A stretch of DNA of 64,000 bases from Rhodospirillaceae bacterium (GTDB lineage Bacteria > Pseudomonadota > Alphaproteobacteria > Reyranellales > Reyranellaceae), in contig WOUR01000026.1 of the NCBI GenBank assembly GCA_009772935.1, positions 1 to 64,000 of the forward strand, written 5' to 3'. The notes under the pieces are model-generated. The model made no database searches, was not told the origin of the DNA, and worked only from the letters and a program-made list of their open reading frames with translations. Positions 34,180 to 44,080 of this stretch are shown piece after piece (position 1 is the first letter of the stretch; every line of letters starts with the position of its first letter). Both the position numbers and the translations under genes were made by a program.

Positions 34180-34198
34180 GGGGTGTCTCCCAAAGACG

Positions 34199-34223
34199 AA
34201 CCGCCGGGGAGCACCCGGCGGTT
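34199..34223 (-). terminator. 10-bp GC-rich hairpin downstream of coxIII
   Basis: AACCGCCGGG-gagca-CCCGGCGGTT perfect stem just after the ctaE stop; no strong U-tract. Confidence 0.5.
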
Positions 34224-34246
34224 CCAAGATAGCCTGTAAGACGGCG

Positions 34247-35125
34247 TCAGTGCAGGGCGATCGGCGCCTTGCCGGCGCCCCACCAGTAGATGCAGAAGAA
34301 CAGGAACAGCCAGACCACGTCGACGAAGTGCCAGTACCAGGCCGCGGCCTCGAAGCCGAAATGCTGCTTGGGCTTGAACTGGCCCTTCGCGGCGCGGATC
34401 AGGCAGACGATCAGGAAGATGGTTCCGACCAGCACGTGGAAGCCGTGGAAGCCCGTCGCCATGAAGAAGGTCGACGTGTAGATGTCCTGGCTGAACGTGA
34501 ACGGCGCGTGAATATACTCGTAGGCCTGCACACCCGTGAAGATCATGCCCAGGAGGACGGTGCACAGAAGGCCGCGGACGGCGTCCTTCTGGTTGCCCTC
34601 GATGATGGAGTGATGCGCCCAGGTCGCCGTGGTGCCCGACAGCAGCAGGATCAGCGTATTCATCAGCGGCAGGTCGAACGGCGCGATGATGCTGATGCCC
34701 TTGGGCGGCCAGATGCCGCCGGTGGCCTCGGTGCGGACCGGCTGGTTCGGTGCGCCCGGATAGAGAGACGCGTCGAAGAAGGCCCAGAAGAAGGCCGCGA
34801 AGAACAGCACTTCCGAGGCGATGAACAGGATCATGCCGTAGCGCAGGCCCAGCTGGACCACGGCGGTGTGATAGACGCGCGACTCGGCGATCACGTCGGA
34901 CCACCACCAGTACATGACGCCCAGCACCAGCAGCAGGCCCGGGGCGAGGCCCCACCAGTGCACCTTCTTCATGAAAGTGCCGAAGCCCTGGCCCAGCATG
35001 TCAGGATGCAGCGCAAAACCGAAGCCCAGCGCCAACACCAGGGCCGCGAAAGAACCCAGGGCCGGCCACGGACTCGGGTCGACCAGATGATAGGGATGCT
35101 TGGGAGTACCGCCGGCCATGTTCAT
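34247..35125 (-). CDS. ctaE: Cytochrome c oxidase subunit III
   Basis: MAGGTPKHPYHLVDPSPWPALGSF...FHVLVGTIFLIVCLIR...EAAAWYWHFVDVVWLFLFFCIYWWG. Confidence 0.96.
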   Translation of the reverse strand: MNMAGGTPKHPYHLVDPSPWPALGSFAALVLALGFGFALHPDMLGQGFGTFMKKVHWWGLAPGLLLVLGVMYWWWSDVIAESRVYHTAVVQLGLRYGMILFIASEVLFFAAFFWAFFDASLYPGAPNQPVRTEATGGIWPPKGISIIAPFDLPLMNTLILLLSGTTATWAHHSIIEGNQKDAVRGLLCTVLLGMIFTGVQAYEYIHAPFTFSQDIYTSTFFMATGFHGFHVLVGTIFLIVCLIRAAKGQFKPKQHFGFEAAAWYWHFVDVVWLFLFFCIYWWGAGKAPIALH

Positions 35126-35724
35126 CCACCCTTTCCGATATCGCTGCCGGGCAGCCCACCCAGCAAGGTCCTGGCCCGTTCCGTCTTCGCCTCGAAGAAT
35201 GTGTAGGAGAGCGTGATGGTCCGGATGTTGTCGTAGCGCCGATCCTTGTCCAACTCGGGATCGACGAAGAAGATAACGGGCATGTCCACGGACTGCCCGG
35301 GCAGCAGCAACTGCTCCGTGAAGCAGAAGCACTGGAGCTTGTTGAACCATCCGCCGGCTGTTTCGGGGGTGACGTTGTAGGTCGAGGTCCCGACGGCCGG
35401 CCGCTGTGAAAGGTTGGTGACGCGGTAGTGGGCGAGACACTCCTCACCCAGCCGGACCGTGACCTCGCGCTGCAACGGCTGGAAACGCCACGGCAGGGAC
35501 GTGTCGACGTTGGAATCGAAGCGCACCTTGACCGTGCGGTCGAGGATCGGCCGGTCGCCGTCCTGCGCCACGACTGGCGTGCCGCCGAACCCGGTGGTGC
35601 GGCAGAACAGGTCGTAGAGCGGCGCCGAAGCGTAGGCGAAACCGCCCATGCCGGCCGTCATGAAGAAAAGGCGTCGCGCCAGCCGCTTGTTCCTGGCGGC
35701 GGTGTCGGGCGTATCGTCCGTCAT
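35122..35724 (-). CDS. ctaG: Cytochrome c oxidase assembly protein CtaG/Cox11
   Basis: YDLFCRTTGFGGTP...RPAVGTSTYNVTPETAGGWFNKLQCFCFTEQLLLPGQSVDMPVIFFVDPE. Confidence 0.95.
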   Translation of the reverse strand: MTDDTPDTAARNKRLARRLFFMTAGMGGFAYASAPLYDLFCRTTGFGGTPVVAQDGDRPILDRTVKVRFDSNVDTSLPWRFQPLQREVTVRLGEECLAHYRVTNLSQRPAVGTSTYNVTPETAGGWFNKLQCFCFTEQLLLPGQSVDMPVIFFVDPELDKDRRYDNIRTITLSYTFFEAKTERARTLLGGLPGSDIGKGG

Positions 35725-35873
35725 CCGTAGCCTCCCATCCGCACGATCGTCAGGGCAAAGAACAGGATCACGAGCACGACCAGAAATCCCGCGATGAACA
35801 GGTTCTTGCCGCGCTGGCGGCGGTGCATGTCGGTATCGCCCGGTCGACGGTCCTGTGCCATGGCCGCGTTCAT
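35721..35873 (-). CDS. Small single-TM CoxF-like protein (50 aa)
   Basis: MNAAMAQDRRPGDTDMHRRQRGKNLFIAGFLVVLVILFFALTIVRMGGYG; ATGA overlap with the ctaB stop and 4-nt overlap with the ctaG start; below the ORF-track length cutoff. Confidence 0.85.
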   Translation of the reverse strand: MNAAMAQDRRPGDTDMHRRQRGKNLFIAGFLVVLVILFFALTIVRMGGYG

Positions 35874-36802
35874 CCCGCGATCCGGCTCACGAAGACATCG
35901 ACCGGCAGGGCCGCGAACACGACGGCCAGATAGATCAGCGAATAGCGGAACATCCTGCGGGCGGCGCCAAAGGCCGTTTCATCGTCCGCGGTGCGCCAGA
36001 CGGCGATCGCGTGCCCGATGAAGCCCAGGCTGAGAGCCAGGGCAACCGCGCCATAGACCCAGCCGACCGCCCCCAGCAGCGTCGGTGCCAGCGCGACCGG
36101 CAGGAGCAGCAGCGTGTAGATCACCATCTGCCGCTTGGTTTCGCGCGGCCCCGCCACCACCGGCAACATCGGCACGCCGGCGCGGCGATAGTCCTCGCTG
36201 CGGTAGAGCGCGAGCGCCCAGAAATGCGGCGGGGTCCAGAGGAAGACCAGCAGGAACAGCGCGATCCCGACGGCGGACACGTCGCCGGTCGCGGCGGCCC
36301 AGCCGATCATCGGCGGAAACGCGCCCGCGGCACCGCCGATCACGATGTTCTGCGGCGTCCGGCGCTTCAGCCAGATCGTGTAGACGAAGACGTAGAACAG
36401 GATCGCCGCCGTCAGCAGCGCGGCCGCCACCAGGTTGGTCGCCACCGCCATCAGCAGGACCGAGAAGATCGAAAGCAGCACGCCGAGGCCCAGCGCATCG
36501 TCCGGCGCGACGCGACCGGCCGGCAGCGGGCGGTTGCGCGTGCGGGCCATCAGCGCGTCGAGGTCGCGCTCGTACCACATGTTTATGGCGCCCGCCGCGC
36601 CCGAGCCCAGGGCGATCGCCAGAACCGCCAGCGCCGCCTTGAACGGGTGGAGATGCACCGGTGCGATCAGCACGCCGATCCAGCCGGTGAAGACCACCAG
36701 CGACATCACGCGCGGCTTCAGCAGATCGATGTAGTCGCGCACGCGCGCAGGCGTCGCGGCCCCCTCGATGCTTCCCGTGAATGTGTGCGCGGTGTCGCTC
36801 AT
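35870..36802 (-). CDS. ctaB: Protoheme IX farnesyltransferase
   Basis: DYIDLLKPRVMSLVVFTGWIGVL...NMWYERDLDALMARTRNRPLPAGRV. Confidence 0.95.
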   Translation of the reverse strand: MSDTAHTFTGSIEGAATPARVRDYIDLLKPRVMSLVVFTGWIGVLIAPVHLHPFKAALAVLAIALGSGAAGAINMWYERDLDALMARTRNRPLPAGRVAPDDALGLGVLLSIFSVLLMAVATNLVAAALLTAAILFYVFVYTIWLKRRTPQNIVIGGAAGAFPPMIGWAAATGDVSAVGIALFLLVFLWTPPHFWALALYRSEDYRRAGVPMLPVVAGPRETKRQMVIYTLLLLPVALAPTLLGAVGWVYGAVALALSLGFIGHAIAVWRTADDETAFGAARRMFRYSLIYLAVVFAALPVDVFVSRIAG

Positions 36803-36814
36803 GGACCTTTCAAG

Positions 36815-36843
36815 GCGAAGGCGCCTTCTTGGGGCGCCTTCGC
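36815..36843 (-). terminator. 11-bp hairpin between ctaD and ctaB
   Basis: GCGAAGGCGCC-ttcttgg-GGCGCCTTCGC directly downstream of the ctaD stop; weak U-tract. Confidence 0.5.
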
Positions 36844-36850
36844 TCCGTTC

Positions 36851-38485
36851 CTAGTGGTGTGCCGTCGGCGAGATGTGCGGCAGGTCTTCGAACGTATGGA
36901 ACGGCGGCGGCGAGGACACCGTCCATTCCAGCGTCGTGGCGCCCTCACCCCAGTAGTTCGCACCGACCTTGCGGCCGTACAGCAGCGTGCCGAACACCAC
37001 GAAGACGAGCCAGAACAGGGTCGCACCGAACGACAGGAACGCGCCGATCGAGGACAGGTAGTTCCAGTGCGCCATCGCGTCCGGATAGTCGACGTAATGG
37101 CGCGGCATGCCGGCCAGTCCCGAGAAATGCATCGGGAAGAACGTCAGGTTCACGCCGACGAAGGTGACCCAGAAGTGAACCTGCGCCGCCCACTCCGGAT
37201 ACTGCCGGCCCGACATCTTGCCGATCCAGTAGTAGAAACCGGCAAACATGCCGAACACCGCACCGAGCGACAGTACGTAGTGGAAGTGCGCGATCACGTA
37301 GTAGGTGTTGTGCAGCGAGTAGTCGACGCCGGCATTGGCGAGGACTACGCCGGTCACGCCGCCGACGGTGAACAGGAAGATGAAGCCGATCGCCCAAATC
37401 ATCGGCATGGTCAGGCGGATCGAGCCGCCCCACATGGTGGCGATCCAAGAGAAGATCTTCACGCCCGTAGGCACCGCGATCACCATGGTCGCGGCCACGA
37501 AGTAGGCGCGCGTATCGACGTCCAGGCCGACCGTGTACATGTGGTGCGCCCACACGACGAAGCCGACGACGCCGATCGCGACCATTGCGTAGGCCATTCC
37601 GAGATAGCCGAAGATCGGCTTGCGGGCGAAGGTCGAGATGATGTGGCTGATGATGCCGAAAGCCGGCAGGATCATGATGTAGACTTCGGGGTGACCGAAG
37701 AACCAGAACAGGTTCAGGAACAGCGTCGGATCACCGCCGCCCTCTGGCTTGAAGAACGAGGTTCCGAAGTTGCGATCGGTCAGCAGCATCGTGATGGCGC
37801 CGGCGAGGACCGGCAGCGCCAGCAGCAGCAGGAAGGCCGTGACCAGCACCGACCAGGCGAACAGCGGCATGCGGTGCAGCGTCATGCCCGGCGCGCGCAT
37901 GTTCAGGATGGTCGTGATGAAATTGATCGCACCCAGAATCGACGAGGCGCCCGCGATGTGCAGCGAGAAGATCGCCAGGTCCATGCCGGCGCCCTGGTTG
38001 ATCGTGAGCGGCGGATAGATCGTCCAGCCGGTTCCCACGCCACCGCCGATCAGCGCCGACATCAGCAGCAGGATGAAGGCCGGCGGCAGCAGCCAGAAGC
38101 TGATGTTGTTCATGCGGGGGAACGCCATGTCGGGCGCGCCGATCATCAGGGGCACGAACCAGTTGCCGAAGCCGCCGATCAGTCCGGGCATGACCACGAA
38201 GAACACCATGATCAGGCCGTGCGCGGTCACGATCGTGTTCCAGAAGTGGCCGTCGGGCGTGCCGTCCGAGCCGTTGAAGTACTGGACGCCCGGCTGCATC
38301 AGCTCGAGGCGCATGTAGACGGAGAAACCCGCCCCGATCAGCGCCGCGAAGATCGAGAAGACAAGGTACATCGTGCCGATGTCCTTGTGATTGGTGCTGT
38401 ACAGCCACCGCTTGATGCCGGTGGGAGTGTGGTCGTCATGCCCGTGGGCGGTGTGGTCGTGGGCGGCGCCGTGCGCGGTGGCCAT
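36851..38485 (-). CDS. ctaD: Cytochrome c oxidase subunit I
   Basis: ...[26 protein letters not shown]...[23 protein letters not shown]...[13 protein letters not shown]-like ([17 protein letters not shown]). Confidence 0.98.
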   Translation of the reverse strand: MATAHGAAHDHTAHGHDDHTPTGIKRWLYSTNHKDIGTMYLVFSIFAALIGAGFSVYMRLELMQPGVQYFNGSDGTPDGHFWNTIVTAHGLIMVFFVVMPGLIGGFGNWFVPLMIGAPDMAFPRMNNISFWLLPPAFILLLMSALIGGGVGTGWTIYPPLTINQGAGMDLAIFSLHIAGASSILGAINFITTILNMRAPGMTLHRMPLFAWSVLVTAFLLLLALPVLAGAITMLLTDRNFGTSFFKPEGGGDPTLFLNLFWFFGHPEVYIMILPAFGIISHIISTFARKPIFGYLGMAYAMVAIGVVGFVVWAHHMYTVGLDVDTRAYFVAATMVIAVPTGVKIFSWIATMWGGSIRLTMPMIWAIGFIFLFTVGGVTGVVLANAGVDYSLHNTYYVIAHFHYVLSLGAVFGMFAGFYYWIGKMSGRQYPEWAAQVHFWVTFVGVNLTFFPMHFSGLAGMPRHYVDYPDAMAHWNYLSSIGAFLSFGATLFWLVFVVFGTLLYGRKVGANYWGEGATTLEWTVSSPPPFHTFEDLPHISPTAHH

Positions 38486-38509
38486 TCTTGATCTCCTGCG
38501 GCGAAGCGC

Positions 38510-39376
38510 TTAGCGGGTGGCGGGAGTGGTGGCGGCGGCGACGTCGGTCGCGGGCACGAGCCCGGCGGCCTTCTTCTTGTCCGCCACCCATTTGTCGAAG
38601 TCGGCCTGGGAGACCACGCGGATGCCGATCGGCATGAAGCTGTGGTTCTGGCCGCAGATCTGCGAGCACTGGCCGAAGTACAGGCCCTCTTCCTTGACGC
38701 TGATCCAGCCTTCGTTGAGGCGACCGGGGATGACCGTCTTCTTGACGCCGAAGCCCGGAACCGTCCAGCCGTGCATGCTGCCGCCTTCGGCGGTGCCGAT
38801 GATGCGCACCACGGCGTTGACCGGGATCACCATCTCCTCGTCGACGGCGAGCAGGCGCGGCACCTGCGGCTTGGTCTTGGCGCGGTCGGCCTCGTTCAGC
38901 ATGCGGCTCTCGACCGTGAAGTTGCCCTGATCGGGGTAGTTGTAGGACCAGTACCACTGGTGACCGGTGACCTTGACCGTCAAGGCAGCGTCGGTCGCCT
39001 TGTCGCTGTAATAGAGCAGGCGGAAGGACGGGATGGCGATGACGACCAGGATCAGGATCGGAAGGATCGTCCAGGCGATCTCGAGCCCGGTATGATGCGT
39101 CACCGTCGTCGGTGTCGGGTTGCGGCCGGCATGGAAGCGCCACACGGCGTAAACCAGCAGCAGCAGCACGAAGATACAAATCGCGGTGATGATCACCAGC
39201 AGCAGGTCGTGAAGCGATTCCACACGCTCCATGATCGGCGTGTAGGGCGGCGGGAAGTTCAGCTGCCAATCATGCGGCACACCGATGACTTTCTGCGCCT
39301 GGGCCGGCGCAGCCAGGCCGAATCCAGCCAGTGCCGCCAGCAGTCCAACGACGCCCAATCCACGCTTAACGACCAT
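38510..39376 (-). CDS. ctaC: Cytochrome c oxidase subunit II (signal peptide, CuA site)
   Basis: MVVKRGLGVVGLLAALAGFGLAAPAQA...GHQWYWSYNYPD...YFGQCSQICGQNHSFMPI. Confidence 0.96.
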   Translation of the reverse strand: MVVKRGLGVVGLLAALAGFGLAAPAQAQKVIGVPHDWQLNFPPPYTPIMERVESLHDLLLVIITAICIFVLLLLVYAVWRFHAGRNPTPTTVTHHTGLEIAWTILPILILVVIAIPSFRLLYYSDKATDAALTVKVTGHQWYWSYNYPDQGNFTVESRMLNEADRAKTKPQVPRLLAVDEEMVIPVNAVVRIIGTAEGGSMHGWTVPGFGVKKTVIPGRLNEGWISVKEEGLYFGQCSQICGQNHSFMPIGIRVVSQADFDKWVADKKKAAGLVPATDVAAATTPATR

Positions 39377-39657
39377 GCATCCGTCCCCTCGGCGGTTCAG
39401 ATCCGGCAGGTTTTTTCCGACCCGCAAAATCCCCCGCATTTCAAACGGGTTAGTACCAGATATAGCCGTGGGTGGTAACGGGTTTTCACCCTCGGTCGGT
39501 ATGTGGCGGCCAGTCGCAGCCGCGCCCGCAATGGCCCCATGACGCAGTGCAGCAACCCCTCCAGCGGCGCCCCGAAGTTGCCGCTTGTCTTTCGAAAGCC
39601 GGCCTATAAGGTCCCGCCCGCCGCGGCAGGACCGCGGAATCGCCTAAGGAAATCGTC

Positions 39658-40203
39658 ATGCGGCTCGCCATTCTGACGCCCGTCCTTGCCGTCATTCTCA
39701 TGTTCGCAGGAGCAGCCTCCGCCATGGATAAGGAAAATACCCTCTATATCGACCTGAAGGATGGTCGCGTCGTCATCGAGATGCGCCCCGATCTCGCTCC
39801 CAACCACGTTGCCCAGATCAAGAAGCTGGCGCGCGAGGGCAAATATGACGGCGTGGTCTTCCACCGCGTGATCGACGGCTTCATGGCGCAGACCGGCGAC
39901 CCTACGGGTACCGGCACCGGCGGCATGGGCGAGACGCTCAAGGCCGAGTTCTCCAAGGAGCCGCACAAGCGCGGCTCGGTCTCGATGGCGCGCACCAACG
40001 ATCCGAACAGCGCCCGCAGCCAGTTCTTCATCGTCTTCAAGGACTCGAACTTCCTCGACGGCCAGTACACCGTCTGGGGCAAGGTCACGTCCGGCATGGA
40101 GTTCGTGGACAAGATCAAGAAGGGCGCGCCGGGCTCGGGCGCCGTGTCCGCCCCGCCGGACAAGATGATCAAGGTCCAGGTCGCGGCCGACGCGAAGAGC
40201 TAG
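39658..40203 (+). CDS. Exported cyclophilin-type peptidylprolyl isomerase
   Basis: MRLAILTPVLAVILMFAGAASA signal; YDGVVFHRVIDGFMAQTGDPTGTGTGGMG. Confidence 0.94.
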   Translation: MRLAILTPVLAVILMFAGAASAMDKENTLYIDLKDGRVVIEMRPDLAPNHVAQIKKLAREGKYDGVVFHRVIDGFMAQTGDPTGTGTGGMGETLKAEFSKEPHKRGSVSMARTNDPNSARSQFFIVFKDSNFLDGQYTVWGKVTSGMEFVDKIKKGAPGSGAVSAPPDKMIKVQVAADAKS

Positions 40204-40228
40204 GCTCCTCGCGCCCCGCTCCCTTCGT

Positions 40229-40603
40229 CTACTTCGTAACGGTGTGGAAGGCCTTGGCAATGACCTGCCAACGGCCTTCTACTTTCAGAAGGGTCAGATA
40301 GTCCGTGAAGTAGCGCGGCGGGATCTGGCACTCGACCTTGGCGAAGGCCGTCGCCGGGCCGGAAAAGTCGATCGAAACGATCCGGTCGCGGCGCTCGCTG
40401 CCGCTGTCCTTGGCCGACTTGCGGCTCTCGACCAGCTTGAACCAGTCGGCGCGCGGCATGTCCGCCGCCTTGCCGTCGGGACCGGCACTGTAGAGATGCG
40501 AAGCGGGATGGAAGGCTTCGCCCAGCTTCTTGGTGTCGCCCTCATACAGGCCGTCGAAATAGACCTGAAGCACCTTCTCGATTGCCGCGACGTCGGAATT
40601 CAT
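40229..40603 (-). CDS. NTF2-like (lumazine-binding-type) protein
   Basis: MNSDVAAIEKVLQVYFDGLYEGDTKKLGEAFHPASHLYS...YLTLLKVEGRWQVIAKAFHTV. Confidence 0.75.
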   Translation of the reverse strand: MNSDVAAIEKVLQVYFDGLYEGDTKKLGEAFHPASHLYSAGPDGKAADMPRADWFKLVESRKSAKDSGSERRDRIVSIDFSGPATAFAKVECQIPPRYFTDYLTLLKVEGRWQVIAKAFHTVTK

Positions 40604-40619
40604 TGCCCGTCTCCCTCGT

Positions 40620-41609
40620 TCAAATCGCGCCGTTGGGCGCCACCAGGATCTTGCCGTTGCGCCCGCCCTTGTCGGCATGCGCCAGCGCCTCCTTGATCTT
40701 CTCGATCGGATAGACCGTGTCCACCGGGGCGTAAAGCGTGCCGGCCACCACCTGCGCGGCCAGTTCCGCATAGATTTCGCGGATCTTCGCGGCATCGCGT
40801 TTGGCAAGGCCACGGCCCAGCATGAACCCCGTCAACTTGATGCCGCGGTAAATGAGGTTGCTGCGCCCCACCCGGGGATCCTCGCCGCTCATCGATCCAT
40901 AATGCACGACGGTCCCCTCCGTCGCGATGCAGTCGACGATGCGTCCCGTGGCGGCGCCGCCGATCGCCTCGATGCCCAGCCGGATCGCGGCATTGCCGGT
41001 CGCCCCGGCAACCCGCTCGGCGAGATCGTCGCCGTCGACCAGCACGACATCGGCGCCCAGTGCCTTCAGCTCGCCGGCCAGCTCGGCGCGGCGCACGACG
41101 TTGACGGTGCGCAGGCCGCGCTGGTGGGCCTGTACGATCAACAGGCGCCCGACCGCCGAATTGGCCACGTTCTGGATGACCCATTCGCCGCCGGCAAGGT
41201 CGACGAAGTCCGACAGCATGAGCCGCGCCGTCGGCGGGTTGATGCGCACCATCGCGGCCTGGCGCAGGTCGATGCCGGCCGGCAGCGGGATGGCGTCGTC
41301 GCCCTTGACGCGCCGCCTCTGCGTCCAGTTCTCGCGCTGCAGGTTGATGACGAGGTCGCCCGCCTTCACGTGCTTCACGGCCGAACCGACCGCCGCGACC
41401 CGGCCGACGCATTCAGCGCCGGGCGTGGCGGGCAGCGGCGGCTTCAGCCGGTAGCTTCCCTTGCAGAACCACATGTCCGCGGGGTTGATCGGGAAGGCCA
41501 GCACGTCGAAGACGACCTCGTCGGCCGCCGGCTCGCCGACGTCCGGAACATCGGCGCAGCGCGCCACGTCCCAAGGAGTCCCGTACCGATCGATCAGCAC
41601 CTGCTTCAT
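40620..41609 (-). CDS. Zinc-type/quinone oxidoreductase (MDR superfamily, trans-2-enoyl-CoA reductase-like)
   Basis: FPINPADMWFCKGSYRLKPPLPATPGAECVGRVAAVG...NVANSAVGRLLIVQAHQRG. The N-terminal part of ORF 40620..43946 is antisense artefact. Confidence 0.87.
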   Translation of the reverse strand: MKQVLIDRYGTPWDVARCADVPDVGEPAADEVVFDVLAFPINPADMWFCKGSYRLKPPLPATPGAECVGRVAAVGSAVKHVKAGDLVINLQRENWTQRRRVKGDDAIPLPAGIDLRQAAMVRINPPTARLMLSDFVDLAGGEWVIQNVANSAVGRLLIVQAHQRGLRTVNVVRRAELAGELKALGADVVLVDGDDLAERVAGATGNAAIRLGIEAIGGAATGRIVDCIATEGTVVHYGSMSGEDPRVGRSNLIYRGIKLTGFMLGRGLAKRDAAKIREIYAELAAQVVAGTLYAPVDTVYPIEKIKEALAHADKGGRNGKILVAPNGAI

Positions 41610-41693
41610 GCCGCGCCTCCGCCCGATGAACACGGGCACTTTGTTGGCCCGTCGATTGCTTATATGTTTATTCGACAGGGGGTGAAATGCCGG

Positions 41694-43130
41694 ATGGCAG
41701 CCAAGGCATTCGATGAGATGAATTCGGGCACCGACGGTTCTGTCCGCGTGCCCTATCGCGGTGTCGCCGACTGGCTGGCCCGGACCTCGCCCGAACGGTT
41801 GGAGGCGACACGAAGAGAGGTCGATCTCTTCTACCGCCGGCACGGCATCACCTTCGGCGCCTATGGCGCGGCCGAAGGTTCCGAGACCACCATCCCGTTC
41901 GACATCATCCCGCGCGTCATCGCGTATGACGAGTGGCAATTCCTGCACAAGGGCCTGTCGCAGCGCGTGCGCGCCCTCAACGCCTTCCTGACGGACGCCT
42001 ATGGCCAGCGCGAAATCTGCCGCGCCGGCATCATCCCCGAAGAGCAGATCCTGATGAACGGCGAGTTCGTCGCCATGGCACAGGGACTGCAGCTCCCGGG
42101 TGGCGTGCACGCCCACATCGCCGGTATCGATCTGGTTCGCGTCGGCGAGAAGGATTTCTACGTCCTCGAGGACAACGTCCGCACGCCGTCCGGCGTGTCC
42201 TATGTCCTCGAGAACCGCGAAGTCATGATGCGGCTGGCCCCGGAACTGTTCGCGGCCATGAGCGTCCTGCCGGTCGCCGACTATTCCGAGGAGCTGCTGG
42301 CCACGCTGCGTTCCGTATCCTTCAGCGACGGCCATGAGCCGAACGTCGTGCTGCTGACCCCCGGCCACTACAACAGCGCCTATTTCGAGCACGCGTTTCT
42401 CGCCGACGAGATGGGGATCGAACTGGTGAAGGGCTCCGACCTGTTCGTCGACGAAAGCCGGGTCTACATGCGCACCCCGCGCGGGCCGCAGAGAGTCGAT
42501 GTGATCTATCGCCGGGTCGACGATGCCTTCCTCGATCCGCTGGCGATGCGCCCCGACTCCTTCCTCGGCGTCGCGGGCCTGCTCGGCGCCCTGCGCGCCG
42601 GCCGCGTGAACATCGTCAATGCGCTCGGCAACGGCGTCGCCGACGACAAGTCGACCTATACCTATGTCCCTGAGATGGTGCGCTTCTATCTCGGCGAGGA
42701 GCCGATCCTGCAGAACGTGCCGACGTGGCGGTGCGACCGGGCCGACGACTACAAGTACGTGCTGGAGCATCTCTCCGAGATCGTCGTGAAGGAAGTCCAC
42801 GGCTCGGGCGGCAAGGGCATGCTGGTTGGCCCGACCTCGAGCAAGGCCGAGATCGAGGAATTCACGGCGCTGCTCAAGGCCCGGCCGGACAATTACATCG
42901 CCCAGCCGACGCTGGCGCTCTCGACCTGTCCCACCTTCGTGAGCCAGGGCGTGGCGCCCCGTCATGTGGACCTGCGCCCCTTCGTGCTCTCCGGCAAGAA
43001 GATCACGATCGTGCCGGGCGGCCTCACGCGCGTCGCCCTCAAGGAAGGTTCCTTGGTCGTGAATTCGAGCCAGGGCGGCGGCACCAAGGACACCTGGGTC
43101 CTGGCGCCCGACCAGGCGGACGACAGGTAG
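41694..43130 (+). CDS. Circularly permuted ATP-grasp type 2 protein
   Basis: MAAKAFDEMNSGTDGSVRVPYRGVADWLARTSPERLEATRREVDLFYRRHGITF...VKEVHGSGGKGMLVGP...QPTLALSTCPTF. Confidence 0.9.
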   Translation: MAAKAFDEMNSGTDGSVRVPYRGVADWLARTSPERLEATRREVDLFYRRHGITFGAYGAAEGSETTIPFDIIPRVIAYDEWQFLHKGLSQRVRALNAFLTDAYGQREICRAGIIPEEQILMNGEFVAMAQGLQLPGGVHAHIAGIDLVRVGEKDFYVLEDNVRTPSGVSYVLENREVMMRLAPELFAAMSVLPVADYSEELLATLRSVSFSDGHEPNVVLLTPGHYNSAYFEHAFLADEMGIELVKGSDLFVDESRVYMRTPRGPQRVDVIYRRVDDAFLDPLAMRPDSFLGVAGLLGALRAGRVNIVNALGNGVADDKSTYTYVPEMVRFYLGEEPILQNVPTWRCDRADDYKYVLEHLSEIVVKEVHGSGGKGMLVGPTSSKAEIEEFTALLKARPDNYIAQPTLALSTCPTFVSQGVAPRHVDLRPFVLSGKKITIVPGGLTRVALKEGSLVVNSSQGGGTKDTWVLAPDQADDR

Positions 43131-43139
43131 GCCCGACCG

Positions 43140-44072
43140 ATGCTGAGCAGCACCGCCAAGAATCTCTACTGGATGGGTCGCTACCTGCAGCGCGCCAAGT
43201 CGACGGCCCGGCTGATCGAGGCGACCCAGCGCATGGCCCTGCAGTCGCGCGGCGAGGAAGCCGCCGGCGTGGCGGCGATCTTCGGCATGGAGGACGAGTT
43301 CCGCCAGAGCCAGGCCCAGGGCGAACGCCTTGCCAGCCTGATCGACTTCCTGGTGATCGACGAGAACAATCCCTCCTCCATCGTCAATTCGATCGCCGCG
43401 GCGCGCCGCAACGCCCGCGAGGAGCGCAACAACATCACGGTCGACGTCTGGGAGAGCCTGAACGCGCTGTGGCTGGAACTCAGCGCCCGCCTGCACGGCA
43501 ACCGCGCCACCCTCGACCGCGGCGCCCTGATCGAGTCGGTGAAGAAGCAGGCGGTGATGATCTTCGGTGCCGCCCAGGTGACGCTGCTGCGCGACGAGGC
43601 CAACAACTTCCTGCAGCTCGGCGCCTTCCTCGAGCGCGCCGACAATACGGGCCGCATCCTCGACGTGAAGTTCCACCTGTTGCGGCCGGACGGCAATCCC
43701 AGCGCCGAGGGACTCGACTACTTCGCCTGGTCGGAGCTGCTGGCCTGCGTCGGCGCCGTACGCACCTACCGGCGCATCTACCGCAGCGCGCTCAACCCGA
43801 TGAAGGTGGCGGAGCTGATGATGCTGCGGCGCGACGTGCCGCGCTCGGTGCACCATTGCCTCTGGATGGTCGACCTCAACATGCGCGAGCTGGCGGATGC
43901 CTACGGCACGCGGGGCGAGGCGGACCGGCTGGCGGGAGAGCTTCATGCCCGCCTGCGCTACGCGCGCATCGACAAGGTCTTCGAGATCGGACTGGCCAAC
44001 TTCCTGGGACAGCTGCGCGGCGACATCGGTACCCTGTCGGACGAAATCGGCCGACAGTTCCTCCTGGATTGA
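43140..44072 (+). CDS. Alpha-E domain protein (DUF403)
   Basis: MLSSTAKNLYWMGRYLQRAKSTARLIEATQRM... directly follows ATP-grasp gene. Confidence 0.9.
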   Translation: MLSSTAKNLYWMGRYLQRAKSTARLIEATQRMALQSRGEEAAGVAAIFGMEDEFRQSQAQGERLASLIDFLVIDENNPSSIVNSIAAARRNAREERNNITVDVWESLNALWLELSARLHGNRATLDRGALIESVKKQAVMIFGAAQVTLLRDEANNFLQLGAFLERADNTGRILDVKFHLLRPDGNPSAEGLDYFAWSELLACVGAVRTYRRIYRSALNPMKVAELMMLRRDVPRSVHHCLWMVDLNMRELADAYGTRGEADRLAGELHARLRYARIDKVFEIGLANFLGQLRGDIGTLSDEIGRQFLLD

Positions 44073-44080
44073 GCAGAGCC

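Noticed and set aside
35855-38491. 878-aa plus-strand ORF opposite ctaD/ctaB
   Set aside because: Low-complexity H/R/D/Q-rich antisense artefact; the opposite strand encodes cytochrome oxidase.
40620-43946. 1108-aa minus-strand ORF
   Set aside because: Only the C-terminal part (from 41609) is a real oxidoreductase; the N-terminal ~780 aa is antisense to the ATP-grasp and alpha-E genes.
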